A stretch of DNA of 47,299 nt. It comes from Pseudomonadota bacterium. GTDB taxonomy: Bacteria > Pseudomonadota > Alphaproteobacteria > Rhizobiales > Xanthobacteraceae. The notes under the pieces are model-generated. The model saw nothing but the letters and a program-made list of their open reading frames with translations. It was not told the origin of the DNA and searched no databases. Below are positions 7,752 to 14,588 of the stretch, piece by piece. Position numbers and translations under genes: made by a program. Numbering within the stretch: position 1 is the stretch's first letter; every line of letters begins with the position of its first letter. Where the stretch lies: NCBI GenBank assembly GCA_023404705.1, contig JAEYAU010000264.1, positions 1 through 47,299 of the forward strand. The letters run 5' to 3'.

Positions 7752-8423
7752 ATGGCCTATGAGTCAAGTGCGAGCGCACCGCAGAATCAGATTAGGTTCG
7801 TGGGCGCTGATCGCAGTGGGAAGACTAAGGCAATGCTACCTCGGATCGGGAAGATTGAGGCGCAGTTCGCTGATTTCATCCAACATTATCTCCGAACCCG
7901 ATCCCATAGAACGGGTCTGCTGAGCGAGATCAAATCGCACGTCATTCACGAGGGGCGGGGTACTGCTATGCGGCGCAGTGCAACGGAGCTTGAACTTACG
8001 GACATGAAGGCGGCCTCCGCCGAAACGGAGATGCGTAACGATGAAATTGAACGCATCGACCTCGACTACGTCTTCCGCAAACTGAACGAAATGTCCCAGG
8101 AATTTGCGCGCCAGATGTCCGCTCACATGTTTGAAGTTCTCGATCAGACGACAGAGAAGACCGGCCAACGCAAGGATGCCAGAGGCGCACCTCTCACGAA
8201 CGAGATTATTATCGATTTGTTCAATTCCATGCACATCGACTTTGAACGGTCAGAAACCGGCGACGTAACTATCGTAACTGGAACTGGAATGGCCTCCGTG
8301 TTCGAGAGGCTGGAGCGCGAGATGCGCGAGAGTCCCGTACTTCGAAAGAAGTGGGCGGACATGCTCGAAAAGAAGAGAGATGAATACCGAGCGAGAGAAG
8401 CTAATAGAAATCTGGCTGGATAG
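7752..8423 (+). CDS. unknown protein, first gene of the four-gene cargo operon
   Basis: The function is not recognisable. The longest reading has 223 residues, mostly helical and highly charged. A helix-rich centre (ERIDLDYVFRKLNEMSQEFARQM) is followed by a short beta-looking part (DVTIVTGTGMASVF) and a Lys/Arg/Glu-rich C-terminal helix. The start is uncertain: ATGs at 7752, 7833 and 7968 are all in frame, and the first leaves little room for a promoter. The last 44 bases overlap the next gene, so the two are translationally linked. Codon use and base composition are A+T-richer than in the surrounding chromosome. Confidence 0.72.
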   Translation: MAYESSASAPQNQIRFVGADRSGKTKAMLPRIGKIEAQFADFIQHYLRTRSHRTGLLSEIKSHVIHEGRGTAMRRSATELELTDMKAASAETEMRNDEIERIDLDYVFRKLNEMSQEFARQMSAHMFEVLDQTTEKTGQRKDARGAPLTNEIIIDLFNSMHIDFERSETGDVTIVTGTGMASVFERLEREMRESPVLRKKWADMLEKKRDEYRAREANRNLAG

Positions 8424-10002
8424 TGCAACTGAACGCCAGTATCAGTTTGGCTTTCGCAATGCCTTGCTGACTGCGGGCTCCACGATCCTGCACAACACCA
8501 GTCACACCGCTCTAGAGCTGGGCAAGGACATCCTCGCTTTCGCTCCCGATGGGAGCCTGATGGCCTATCAGTTGAAGGGCAATCCGGGCGGGCGACTTAC
8601 TATCTCGCAGTGGCACGAGCTGCAGCTTCAAATCAACACACTCGTGTATCAACCCGTGTCTCACCCTGCCGTGAAGGCAGGCACGGTTCACCGACCGGTC
8701 TTAGTGACGAATGGCGAAATTCATGAAGATGTCTATGCGGCCATCGCGAGTTTCAACGCGCATGTGAAAGCCGTGAACCCAACGGCCCAGCCGTTGGAGA
8801 CGATCGCTCGTGGCCAGCTTCTCGATATGGTGATGCGCTCTGCAGCGACGTTGTGGCCGGTCGACCTCGTGCTTCAGCGAAACATCCTCAACGTATTTGC
8901 GTCCGAAGGGGACGATGAGCTTCCCTCGGATGAGTTCGTGGATATTCTGCGCAACATCCTGAGTGGCAAGTACGCCGAGACAGCTATTCCGTCTGCGCAC
9001 TTAGTAACGGCGATCCTGGCGTCAAATTGGATTGCGCATGGCAATCACTATGAACTCGTGAAGATGTATGTGCTGCTTGCGGTGACAGCAATTTGCTATC
9101 AGGAGCAATCGGCGCGCAACAGGGAGAAGGACCGACGAATCATTGAGGAGATCGTATTCGACATTCGAGCCCACATGCGTGCGCTCATCTTAGACTTGAA
9201 GGAACATTTTCGAAGAAAACCATTTGTGAATCGCAACGCGCTAGTCGAGTCTTTGTACTATCATCCGCGCAAGAAAATGCTTTCAGGTCTCGTCTCTACC
9301 GCTGTACTCGACAGTGAGATGGTGTTTGATGACGACACCGCGGACTTCCTATGGGATTTCATTTGCAAGACACGGCACATGGCATTTCTGGAGTGGGAAG
9401 GAATTGTGCCCTTCTGTCTTGCTGAAATCTGGGCGCAATCAAACATCCAGGGGACGAACGCTCCTGACGGATACCTGGCAGGCATTTTAAAGACGATCCT
9501 TGAATCGAATGATGTTGAGGAGCCCGATATTGTGCAATTGCCGGGGCCCTACTACAGCCTGCGTGAAGTCTTGGAATGGAAGCACAGGGCTCTGCTCCTT
9601 ACACGAACGGCGATCGAGCGTGACAGCCATTACCGACGATCCTGGTTTGCGGACGCGCTCTTTTTTCTCTTGGCGCGACGAAACTACAAGCACACATGCC
9701 AGATTCTTTGGCCTCTTCTTACGAAGTTCGTGCACGTACGAACCCGGCTCGCTGAAGCAACCCACTTCGGTCCAGCACCGTCAGACGAGGCGATGGAGGA
9801 GGATAAGATCATCAATACAGAGAAACAGAGAACCTGGGATGAGGTCGTCGAAGAGGCAAAGTCTGAAACGGTCCCTCTTATGCCAAAACAGCTGCTGGAT
9901 AGACCGGTGCTGACCCTGCTCTACTGCCTCTTTGTACCTCAACGGATGGATCGCGACGTGATCCTGTGGTTGGATCGAAAGTTCAGTCGCACTTGGTATT
10001 GA
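8380..10002 (+). CDS. large protein with PD-(D/E)xK nuclease-like N-terminus (cargo operon)
   Basis: The protein has 540 residues. Residues ~40-85 look like a restriction-endonuclease fold: LELGKDILAF places D50 at the end of one strand, and after a short turn LMAYQLKGN gives Q64-L-K66. D..(Q)xK is the active-site pattern of Mrr/PD-(D/E)xK nucleases, with E46 or D50 as metal ligand candidates. The remaining ~450 residues are helical with many aromatic and Arg residues and no motif I know, perhaps a sensor or scaffold. The ATG at 8380 has AGAAGAGAG just upstream and lies inside the preceding gene. Its stop is 5 bases before the next start. A nuclease effector in a defence operon is the leading inference. 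Confidence 0.75.
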   Translation: MNTEREKLIEIWLDSATERQYQFGFRNALLTAGSTILHNTSHTALELGKDILAFAPDGSLMAYQLKGNPGGRLTISQWHELQLQINTLVYQPVSHPAVKAGTVHRPVLVTNGEIHEDVYAAIASFNAHVKAVNPTAQPLETIARGQLLDMVMRSAATLWPVDLVLQRNILNVFASEGDDELPSDEFVDILRNILSGKYAETAIPSAHLVTAILASNWIAHGNHYELVKMYVLLAVTAICYQEQSARNREKDRRIIEEIVFDIRAHMRALILDLKEHFRRKPFVNRNALVESLYYHPRKKMLSGLVSTAVLDSEMVFDDDTADFLWDFICKTRHMAFLEWEGIVPFCLAEIWAQSNIQGTNAPDGYLAGILKTILESNDVEEPDIVQLPGPYYSLREVLEWKHRALLLTRTAIERDSHYRRSWFADALFFLLARRNYKHTCQILWPLLTKFVHVRTRLAEATHFGPAPSDEAMEEDKIINTEKQRTWDEVVEEAKSETVPLMPKQLLDRPVLTLLYCLFVPQRMDRDVILWLDRKFSRTWY

Positions 10003-10007
10003 GACAT

Positions 10008-10811
10008 ATGGCCAAGAAAGCGGACCTCAGGCATCAGACTCTCAGTGAGTTCTTGGCGAACAAGAATCTCCCTTCAGACCTCAAGCTGCCATGGGTCCAC
10101 AGTTCATCGGCCGCGAACCTCTTCGACATCATCGACGCTGAGAAGTTGCTCGCTGTTCCCTGTAACGTTTTCAAGGGCGACAAGCTCGTCTACTTCTTCG
10201 TTGGAAGACCCGCTTACAAGATGCCTGCCGTGGAGAATCCCTCTGAATGGCAGCTTCCTATTGTGTTTGTGATGCGGTTCCAGCAGCCGCCGAATATCAA
10301 GCGCGTGTTCCCATTTGACAGTGGCGCGTTCCTTACCGGTCGGATGCCGAATTACATCTCGATGTTTCCCATTGCGGGATATGAGATGTCGCGGCATCCC
10401 GATCTAGCCGGCAGACTGGTCTCCTTTTTCTTCAAGACACAAGAGCGCTATTTCTTCAGACGTCCGGCCGGCGATGAAGAGATGAAGGTTGAGCACGAAC
10501 TAGACATGCGGCACGCGCAGATATTGGCACTCGCCAAATTATATCGAGATCGAGAATCGGCAACATTAGATGATCGCGCGGCGGCAATCGAGGTATCGGT
10601 GGCTGAAGATGTGCCACTTGAGAAAAGCTCGCTTCTCGGAGTCGTGATCCCGAATGAGTACAAGCGCCTGCCCGGAATGGTGAGCAGCCTCAAGGGAGTG
10701 ACGCAAATCATAGAAGGCTACGACCTGCTTCCGCTCGGGACGGATGCTCACTATGGCGTCGTCTACGATTGCGTGAAGAGGATTTACAAGAAGGCCGGGA
10801 TCAAATTGTGA
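10008..10811 (+). CDS. unknown protein, possible ADP-ribosyltransferase-like fold (cargo operon)
   Basis: The product has 267 residues from the ATG at 10008. Residues ~28-70 read WVHSSSAANLFDIIDAEKLL, then KLVYFFVGRPAY. This resembles the start of ART/DarT-like folds, where a His opens the domain, an I..(G)xL helix follows, and a strand with aromatic residues leads into the NAD pocket. The match is by eye and the catalytic Glu is not assigned. Later parts include VFPFDSGAFLTGRMPNY and a charged helix. Its stop overlaps the next start (GTGA). If the ART reading is wrong the gene is simply unknown. Confidence 0.72.
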   Translation: MAKKADLRHQTLSEFLANKNLPSDLKLPWVHSSSAANLFDIIDAEKLLAVPCNVFKGDKLVYFFVGRPAYKMPAVENPSEWQLPIVFVMRFQQPPNIKRVFPFDSGAFLTGRMPNYISMFPIAGYEMSRHPDLAGRLVSFFFKTQERYFFRRPAGDEEMKVEHELDMRHAQILALAKLYRDRESATLDDRAAAIEVSVAEDVPLEKSSLLGVVIPNEYKRLPGMVSSLKGVTQIIEGYDLLPLGTDAHYGVVYDCVKRIYKKAGIKL

Positions 10812-12001
10812 GCGGTCGCCGGGTTTCGAGCTTCAAGGCCATCATCCGACTAGTACCCGATGTTGATTCCATCGGTGTGCCTCTCTTCATCACCGGAAAT
10901 TCGATGTACGTCCCGGAGATGGACGGCGACTTCAGGATTGCCAGGTTTCTGGAGTTCTACAACGAAGCGGGCTTTTCGCTCGCGTATGATCTTCCCGACT
11001 TCTATTGCGACCGCAAGTTCCGCGTGGGCGATCCAGCGCCAATCCCATTCTGGATCAGCGGCAAGTGTCACGTGATCGAGGGGGACGCAGAGGCTCAGCA
11101 GCCGGAACGGCTATTTGGCCTCGGAGCGCGCACGCACGACGTGCTGGTAGACCTCACCCGCCTCCTTGACGATGCGAGAAGCGGACGCATCAAGGCGCGC
11201 ATAGACGAATGGAACGCGGAGAAGTTGGTTTCCGCATATGGTGACGTGTTCCTGGAACCGCCTGCCCGGTCACGCTACTGGGTCTCCAAGTACCGGACGG
11301 CACTCAAGGCCGCGAGGAAGCTAGCAGAGCCTCCACACCCCATTGATGTCCGCCTGCGGAATGTCTCTGTTGAGTGGCTGACCAAGTTCGCGGCGAAGGC
11401 CGACCTCTCCCTTATTGGCGGCATGCTCGGAAGCGCATCTCAAGGAATTTACTCGATCGATCAAATCAGGGGCATCATGTTCGCGTTCGTCGCCCACAAG
11501 ATCGCCACTGACAGTCGCAAAGACTTGGAGACCATTCAGAAGGACGACACGATCTCGGCTCTGTTCCCTCGCGGAATCTACGGCCACTTCCTCCAAAGTG
11601 GCTGGCCTCACGTGCCTTTCAAATATAGTCAACCTGACTTCGATTTGCTCATGAAGGCGCGCATTTCGGACGGTGATGATGGCCAGAGTTTCGCCTCCGC
11701 CCTTCGCCTTGCGTCCATTCTCTACGGCTCTGCGGATGCGCCAGGAGACGTCGCTGACCACGCGCTGATTTACATCCGAAAATACATTGAAATCATGAAG
11801 GACTGTGAGGACAACATGGGCGATTGGAACTACTTGAGGGAGGAATGGCGACGCCTCGCTGAAATACGAGTGCGCGCCTTTGACATGTTTTCACAACTGA
11901 ATCGGATTTGCTTTGGGAAAGATCGAGTCGCTGGTGAGCTTCTCGAAGGGAGGTTTGGCATATCGGTGAGCGCAATTGATCAGCTGCGCAGACTCCTTTG
12001 A
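10808..12001 (+). CDS. unknown protein, last gene of the cargo operon
   Basis: The product has 397 residues and no motif I can name. I chose the GTG at 10808 because it overlaps the TGA of the previous gene (GTGA), a standard coupled start; the frame could open at 10769 but that would overlap more. The N-terminal ~110 residues look like alternating strands (FKAIIRLVP, IGVPLFITGN, PIPFWISGKCHVIEG). The remainder is helical, with a segment near residue 240-300 of mixed character. There is no signal peptide or membrane helix. Tight coupling suggests it forms a complex or works in a fixed ratio with the upstream proteins. Confidence 0.75.
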   Translation: MSGRRVSSFKAIIRLVPDVDSIGVPLFITGNSMYVPEMDGDFRIARFLEFYNEAGFSLAYDLPDFYCDRKFRVGDPAPIPFWISGKCHVIEGDAEAQQPERLFGLGARTHDVLVDLTRLLDDARSGRIKARIDEWNAEKLVSAYGDVFLEPPARSRYWVSKYRTALKAARKLAEPPHPIDVRLRNVSVEWLTKFAAKADLSLIGGMLGSASQGIYSIDQIRGIMFAFVAHKIATDSRKDLETIQKDDTISALFPRGIYGHFLQSGWPHVPFKYSQPDFDLLMKARISDGDDGQSFASALRLASILYGSADAPGDVADHALIYIRKYIEIMKDCEDNMGDWNYLREEWRRLAEIRVRAFDMFSQLNRICFGKDRVAGELLEGRFGISVSAIDQLRRLL

Positions 12002-12191
12002 TCAGCGCTTGTCACTTCATGAGCGCTAGAATTGAAAACGCGGCCCTCCAAGTGCTTGGAATCTAAGGAGCCGACATTCGTTTTTCGAACGGCGACACTT
12101 TATTTCTGAAAACACGAACCCGGTTTGATTTCGCCTGCGAGACGTGTCACCATTTCAGTTGGATGTGGGGAGAGCACCGGAGCGCAATGAC
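12002..12191. other. gap after the cargo operon
   Basis: No gene is supported here. An inverted repeat TCCAAG-TG-CTTGGA sits at 12047-12060 and a weaker one (AGCGC/GCGCT) just after the stop codon. Either could be part of a terminator or an operator for the next small gene. Confidence 0.35.
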
Positions 12192-12464
12192 ATGTTTGAA
12201 ACCTTCGAGTTGTTAGGATTAATATACAAAGAAGAGGCGAAACTTCGCGCAGAATTCATCGGGCCGGACGACAGCGGCGCCCGCGACCATCTTCTTGAAC
12301 GCGGCTTCTATCTAGACGCGGACTGCCGATGGCACATGCCGCACGGGTTCGCAATTCTTCCAAAGGACCGGCGAGCACTAACATTCACCAGTGTCGAGTC
12401 CGGCTTCGATGCAAACGTGATTGAGGATGCCGAAGAAATCCGGCCGCTCCGCTTCCGGCACTAG
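12192..12464 (+). CDS. small unknown protein (island cargo)
   Basis: From the ATG at 12192 the product has 90 residues; a longer reading to 12144 adds 16. It is acidic, with no membrane segment: FETFELLGLIYKEEAKLRAEF, then HLLERGFYLDADCRWHM. No family is recognised. It is convergent with the protease gene, ending 30 bases from it. Base composition is similar to the other cargo genes. The confidence that it is translated is moderate. Confidence 0.5.
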   Translation: MFETFELLGLIYKEEAKLRAEFIGPDDSGARDHLLERGFYLDADCRWHMPHGFAILPKDRRALTFTSVESGFDANVIEDAEEIRPLRFRH

Positions 12465-12493
12465 GGCCGTCCGTTTCGATCGGAGCGGAGAGG

Positions 12494-13072
12494 CTAGTCA
12501 TCGAGCCAGTCCAGCCGAAAGCGGGGGAGAAAGGAGCACGCTACTGGCGCGGCATACTTCTCCACGTCGTCGGAGTAGAGATGACCGTGCTGAACCAGTG
12601 CGTTCGCAACCCGCGTCACCGAGTCCCATACCGGTGGTTCCCAAAGTGCAGACAGACACGCATCAGAGTAGGTGTTGTAGCGGCGGAGCAGGTGTTCGTC
12701 GGAGGCGTCCGGTGTCAAACGGAGCATCTCCGTGAACGCGCCAATGTCATCGTCATCGGAGGCTTCATCGTTTTGGCGCAACACGTGAGCCTCATAGATT
12801 GCGTCCTCTAGACCACGATCACCATCGAGCCAGCCTTGCTTCCGGTTCTCGTGGTGGTGGATCTGCTCCGCCCGCCGGCCACCTAGACACCATAGGACCG
12901 CCATTAGCTCCCGGTGCTCTTGATCGTGCGGCGCGAACCGAGCGCCGCAATATTGGCGTGCGTCGATCTCCACGCCCTCATGGTTGATTTTGCCGCCGAC
13001 TAGAAGCGCCATAACAGCATGGCCCGCTTCATGGTACGCGTCATAGTCACGTTGATTGAGAAACTCGTTCAC
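12494..13072 (-). CDS. stand-alone M41 (FtsH-type) peptidase-like protein
   Basis: The 192-residue protein carries AYHEAGHAVMALLVGGKI near its start, giving H14, E15 and H18 of an HExxH zinc site in the form used by FtsH-type M41 peptidases. LGGRRAEQI and GDRGLEDAIYEAH follow in the order seen in M41 domains, where an acidic residue of the second segment supplies the third ligand. There is no AAA+ ATPase domain and no membrane helix, so this is the protease domain alone. It is the last gene after the RHH and TerS-like genes. Such domains occur in phages and islands, and their substrates are unknown. Processing of a phage or host protein is a guess. Confidence 0.8.
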   Translation of the reverse strand: MNEFLNQRDYDAYHEAGHAVMALLVGGKINHEGVEIDARQYCGARFAPHDQEHRELMAVLWCLGGRRAEQIHHHENRKQGWLDGDRGLEDAIYEAHVLRQNDEASDDDDIGAFTEMLRLTPDASDEHLLRRYNTYSDACLSALWEPPVWDSVTRVANALVQHGHLYSDDVEKYAAPVACSFLPRFRLDWLDD

Positions 13073-13075
13073 GGC

Positions 13076-13891
13076 TCACTCGCTTTCCGTGCATAGCGCA
13101 TTCTCGGCATTGCTGAGGTCCGTCAGAGCTTCGAAGACTTCGGCCTCCAATTGCTCGGCCACGTTCTTGGTCGTATCGATGAAGAGGGCGATGGCGCGCA
13201 CGCGACTCCGAATCCCTTCGTTGGCTCGCCGTGCGTATTCAAGAACCAGGTCCGTTTCCACGAGATCGGACTCAAGCTTCTCGACCTCCGCCTCTGCGCG
13301 TGCAGCCTTGATGACGTGGAATTCGTGGCGCGGATCGTCGGTGCGGAACATCGGCGCGAAGTTGGCGTCATCGTCGGACTCGAAATCGAAATCGATCGAC
13401 TTCGTCACGGGCACCGGCCGGCGTTCCGGCCACTGGTTCGGGTCGTCCGCCTTCAAGGCCGCAAGGGCCTCCTCCAATGCCGCCTCAATGGCGCCCTGCA
13501 GGTCTTCGCGGGCAGCATCGCTGAAGGGGAATTGCCGGGGAACCCCTTGGAGCGCGACTCGCGTAGTAGCCCACTCGTCCACCAATCGGCGCTCCACCTC
13601 ATCGGCGCGCAATAGGTGGCCGGCGGAGAGGAGGAGCTTGTACGACTCCAATCGGGTCTTGGCGGCCTTCTCCCGGTGCCGGGGGTCATCCGGGTGCAAG
13701 GGCGGTGCAAGCTGTTGGCCGCCTCCCTCGTTCTCGGCGATCCATGCGCGAGCTTCGGCGAGGTCCACAAAGACACGCTCACCCTTCCGCTTCACCGGCA
13801 TGCCGTCGCGGACGCAGCGCAGAAGCTTCTTTCGGGAGATGCCTAGCTCCGCGGCGGCAGCGCGGAGCGACACGGGCGTGGAGGCGGTCAT
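13076..13891 (-). CDS. terminase small subunit-like (Nu1-type) protein
   Basis: The 271-residue protein begins with a winged-helix-like DNA-binding segment: VSLRAAAAELGISRKKLLRCVRDGMPVKR, then RVFVDLAEARAWI. A linker leads to KAAKTRLESYKLLLSAGHLLRADEVERRLVDEW and VALQGVPRQFPF, the helical pattern of Nu1-type small terminase subunits. The last ~100 residues are coiled-coil-like and acidic. TerS recognises pac/cos DNA and recruits the large subunit. Satellites use their own TerS to redirect a helper's packaging machinery. No TerL is present here. The ATG overlaps the TGA of the RHH gene (ATGA). A regulator with an excisionase-like N-terminus is the alternative. Confidence 0.65.
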   Translation of the reverse strand: MTASTPVSLRAAAAELGISRKKLLRCVRDGMPVKRKGERVFVDLAEARAWIAENEGGGQQLAPPLHPDDPRHREKAAKTRLESYKLLLSAGHLLRADEVERRLVDEWATTRVALQGVPRQFPFSDAAREDLQGAIEAALEEALAALKADDPNQWPERRPVPVTKSIDFDFESDDDANFAPMFRTDDPRHEFHVIKAARAEAEVEKLESDLVETDLVLEYARRANEGIRSRVRAIALFIDTTKNVAEQLEAEVFEALTDLSNAENALCTESE

Positions 13892-14103
13892 CGGCGGCCC
13901 TCCGGCGCTGACCGCACCAGCGGCCGTCCCATGGCCGCCAAGCCACGCTCCAAGATGATCCGGACCGCCGCGGCTCGCTTCTCGAAGTGATCAGCCGCGA
14001 CCGCGTCCACGGCTTCGAGCATCGGCGCGGGCACGGCGACCGTTACGTAGCTCGCGTCATCGAAGAGGCGAGGTTGCCCCCGGTTGCTCGTGCGTTTCGT
14101 CAT
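13888..14103 (-). CDS. ribbon-helix-helix (CopG-like) small DNA-binding protein
   Basis: The product has 71 residues from the ATG at 14103, with GGAG 8 bases upstream. The pattern DASYVTVAVPAPMLEAVDAVAADHFEKRAAAVRIILERGLAAM is a strand followed by two helices, as in Arc/MetJ/CopG regulators. It is first in a coupled three-gene minus-strand unit with the TerS-like and protease genes, and is therefore a likely autoregulator. Its operator should lie in the 485 bases upstream. Confidence 0.7.
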   Translation of the reverse strand: MTKRTSNRGQPRLFDDASYVTVAVPAPMLEAVDAVAADHFEKRAAAVRIILERGLAAMGRPLVRSAPEGRR

Positions 14104-14588
14104 TACCGGCTCCAAAATTCATGAACCGTGATTTTACACCGGGGCGCCGTCGCGCCGCGAACTAAGGTCCGCGCGTTGGCTTCGAGGCGCGAAGTCGATG
14201 GGGCCTTTGATCCTGAAAATTCTTATCGCTGAAAACGGATCGCGCTCGGATATTGCCCGCATTGCATTCGGATCGAAAAAGGGACCCGGCAATCACTCGA
14301 AAATTTTTCAGTGCGGGGCGATCCAGCAAAGAGCCAAGGAGATCGCAACAACGCCGCGTCCGTCCTTTTGGACGATCTCTGGACAGAGGTCTGTCCGCAA
14401 GTTGCCCCTGTGCCGCAGCGACTTCTTGAATTCTGGACGGGCTGGAAGGGTTTGAGCCCCGCGAACTCCTACCAGACCAAAGACGATTTCCTAGCGACCC
14501 TCTCGACTCCGTCCACTCTGTCCACTCTGTCCAAAGATAATAGAATCAATGGTTAGAAGCGGACGGACCGAGGACGGCTTGGACAGAC
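14104..14588. promoter_or_regulatory. intergenic control region: candidate late promoter and replication origin
   Basis: Between the primase stop and the RHH start lie 485 bases in which no minus-strand gene is visible; two short plus-strand frames are unconvincing. An A+T-rich interrupted palindrome, CACT-C-GAAAA-T-TTTTC-AGTG, sits at 14294-14313 and is a possible operator. Tandem repeats occur at 14512-14529. The region must carry the promoter of the RHH-TerS-protease unit. Its position next to the replication protein suits an origin. Confidence 0.5.
14503..14535. repeat. short tandem repeats beside the primase gene
   Basis: TCCACTCTG occurs twice in tandem (14512-14520, 14521-14529), followed by TCCAAAG and preceded by the related GACTCCG. 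Read on the other strand this gives TGGACAGAGTGGACAGAG. Further GGAC motifs lie at 14560-14584. Iteron-like repeats next to a rep gene suggest an origin, but the copies are few. Confidence 0.45.

Noticed and set aside
6478..12464. Retron, toxin-antitoxin or classical restriction-modification system in the cargo
   Set aside because: No reverse transcriptase, methyltransferase or recognisable toxin-antitoxin pair could be found in either strand of this segment.
14198..14556. Two short plus-strand frames in the primase/RHH gap
   Set aside because: They are opposite to the module's transcription, lack ribosome sites and include the low-complexity Thr/Ser/Leu part made by the tandem repeats.
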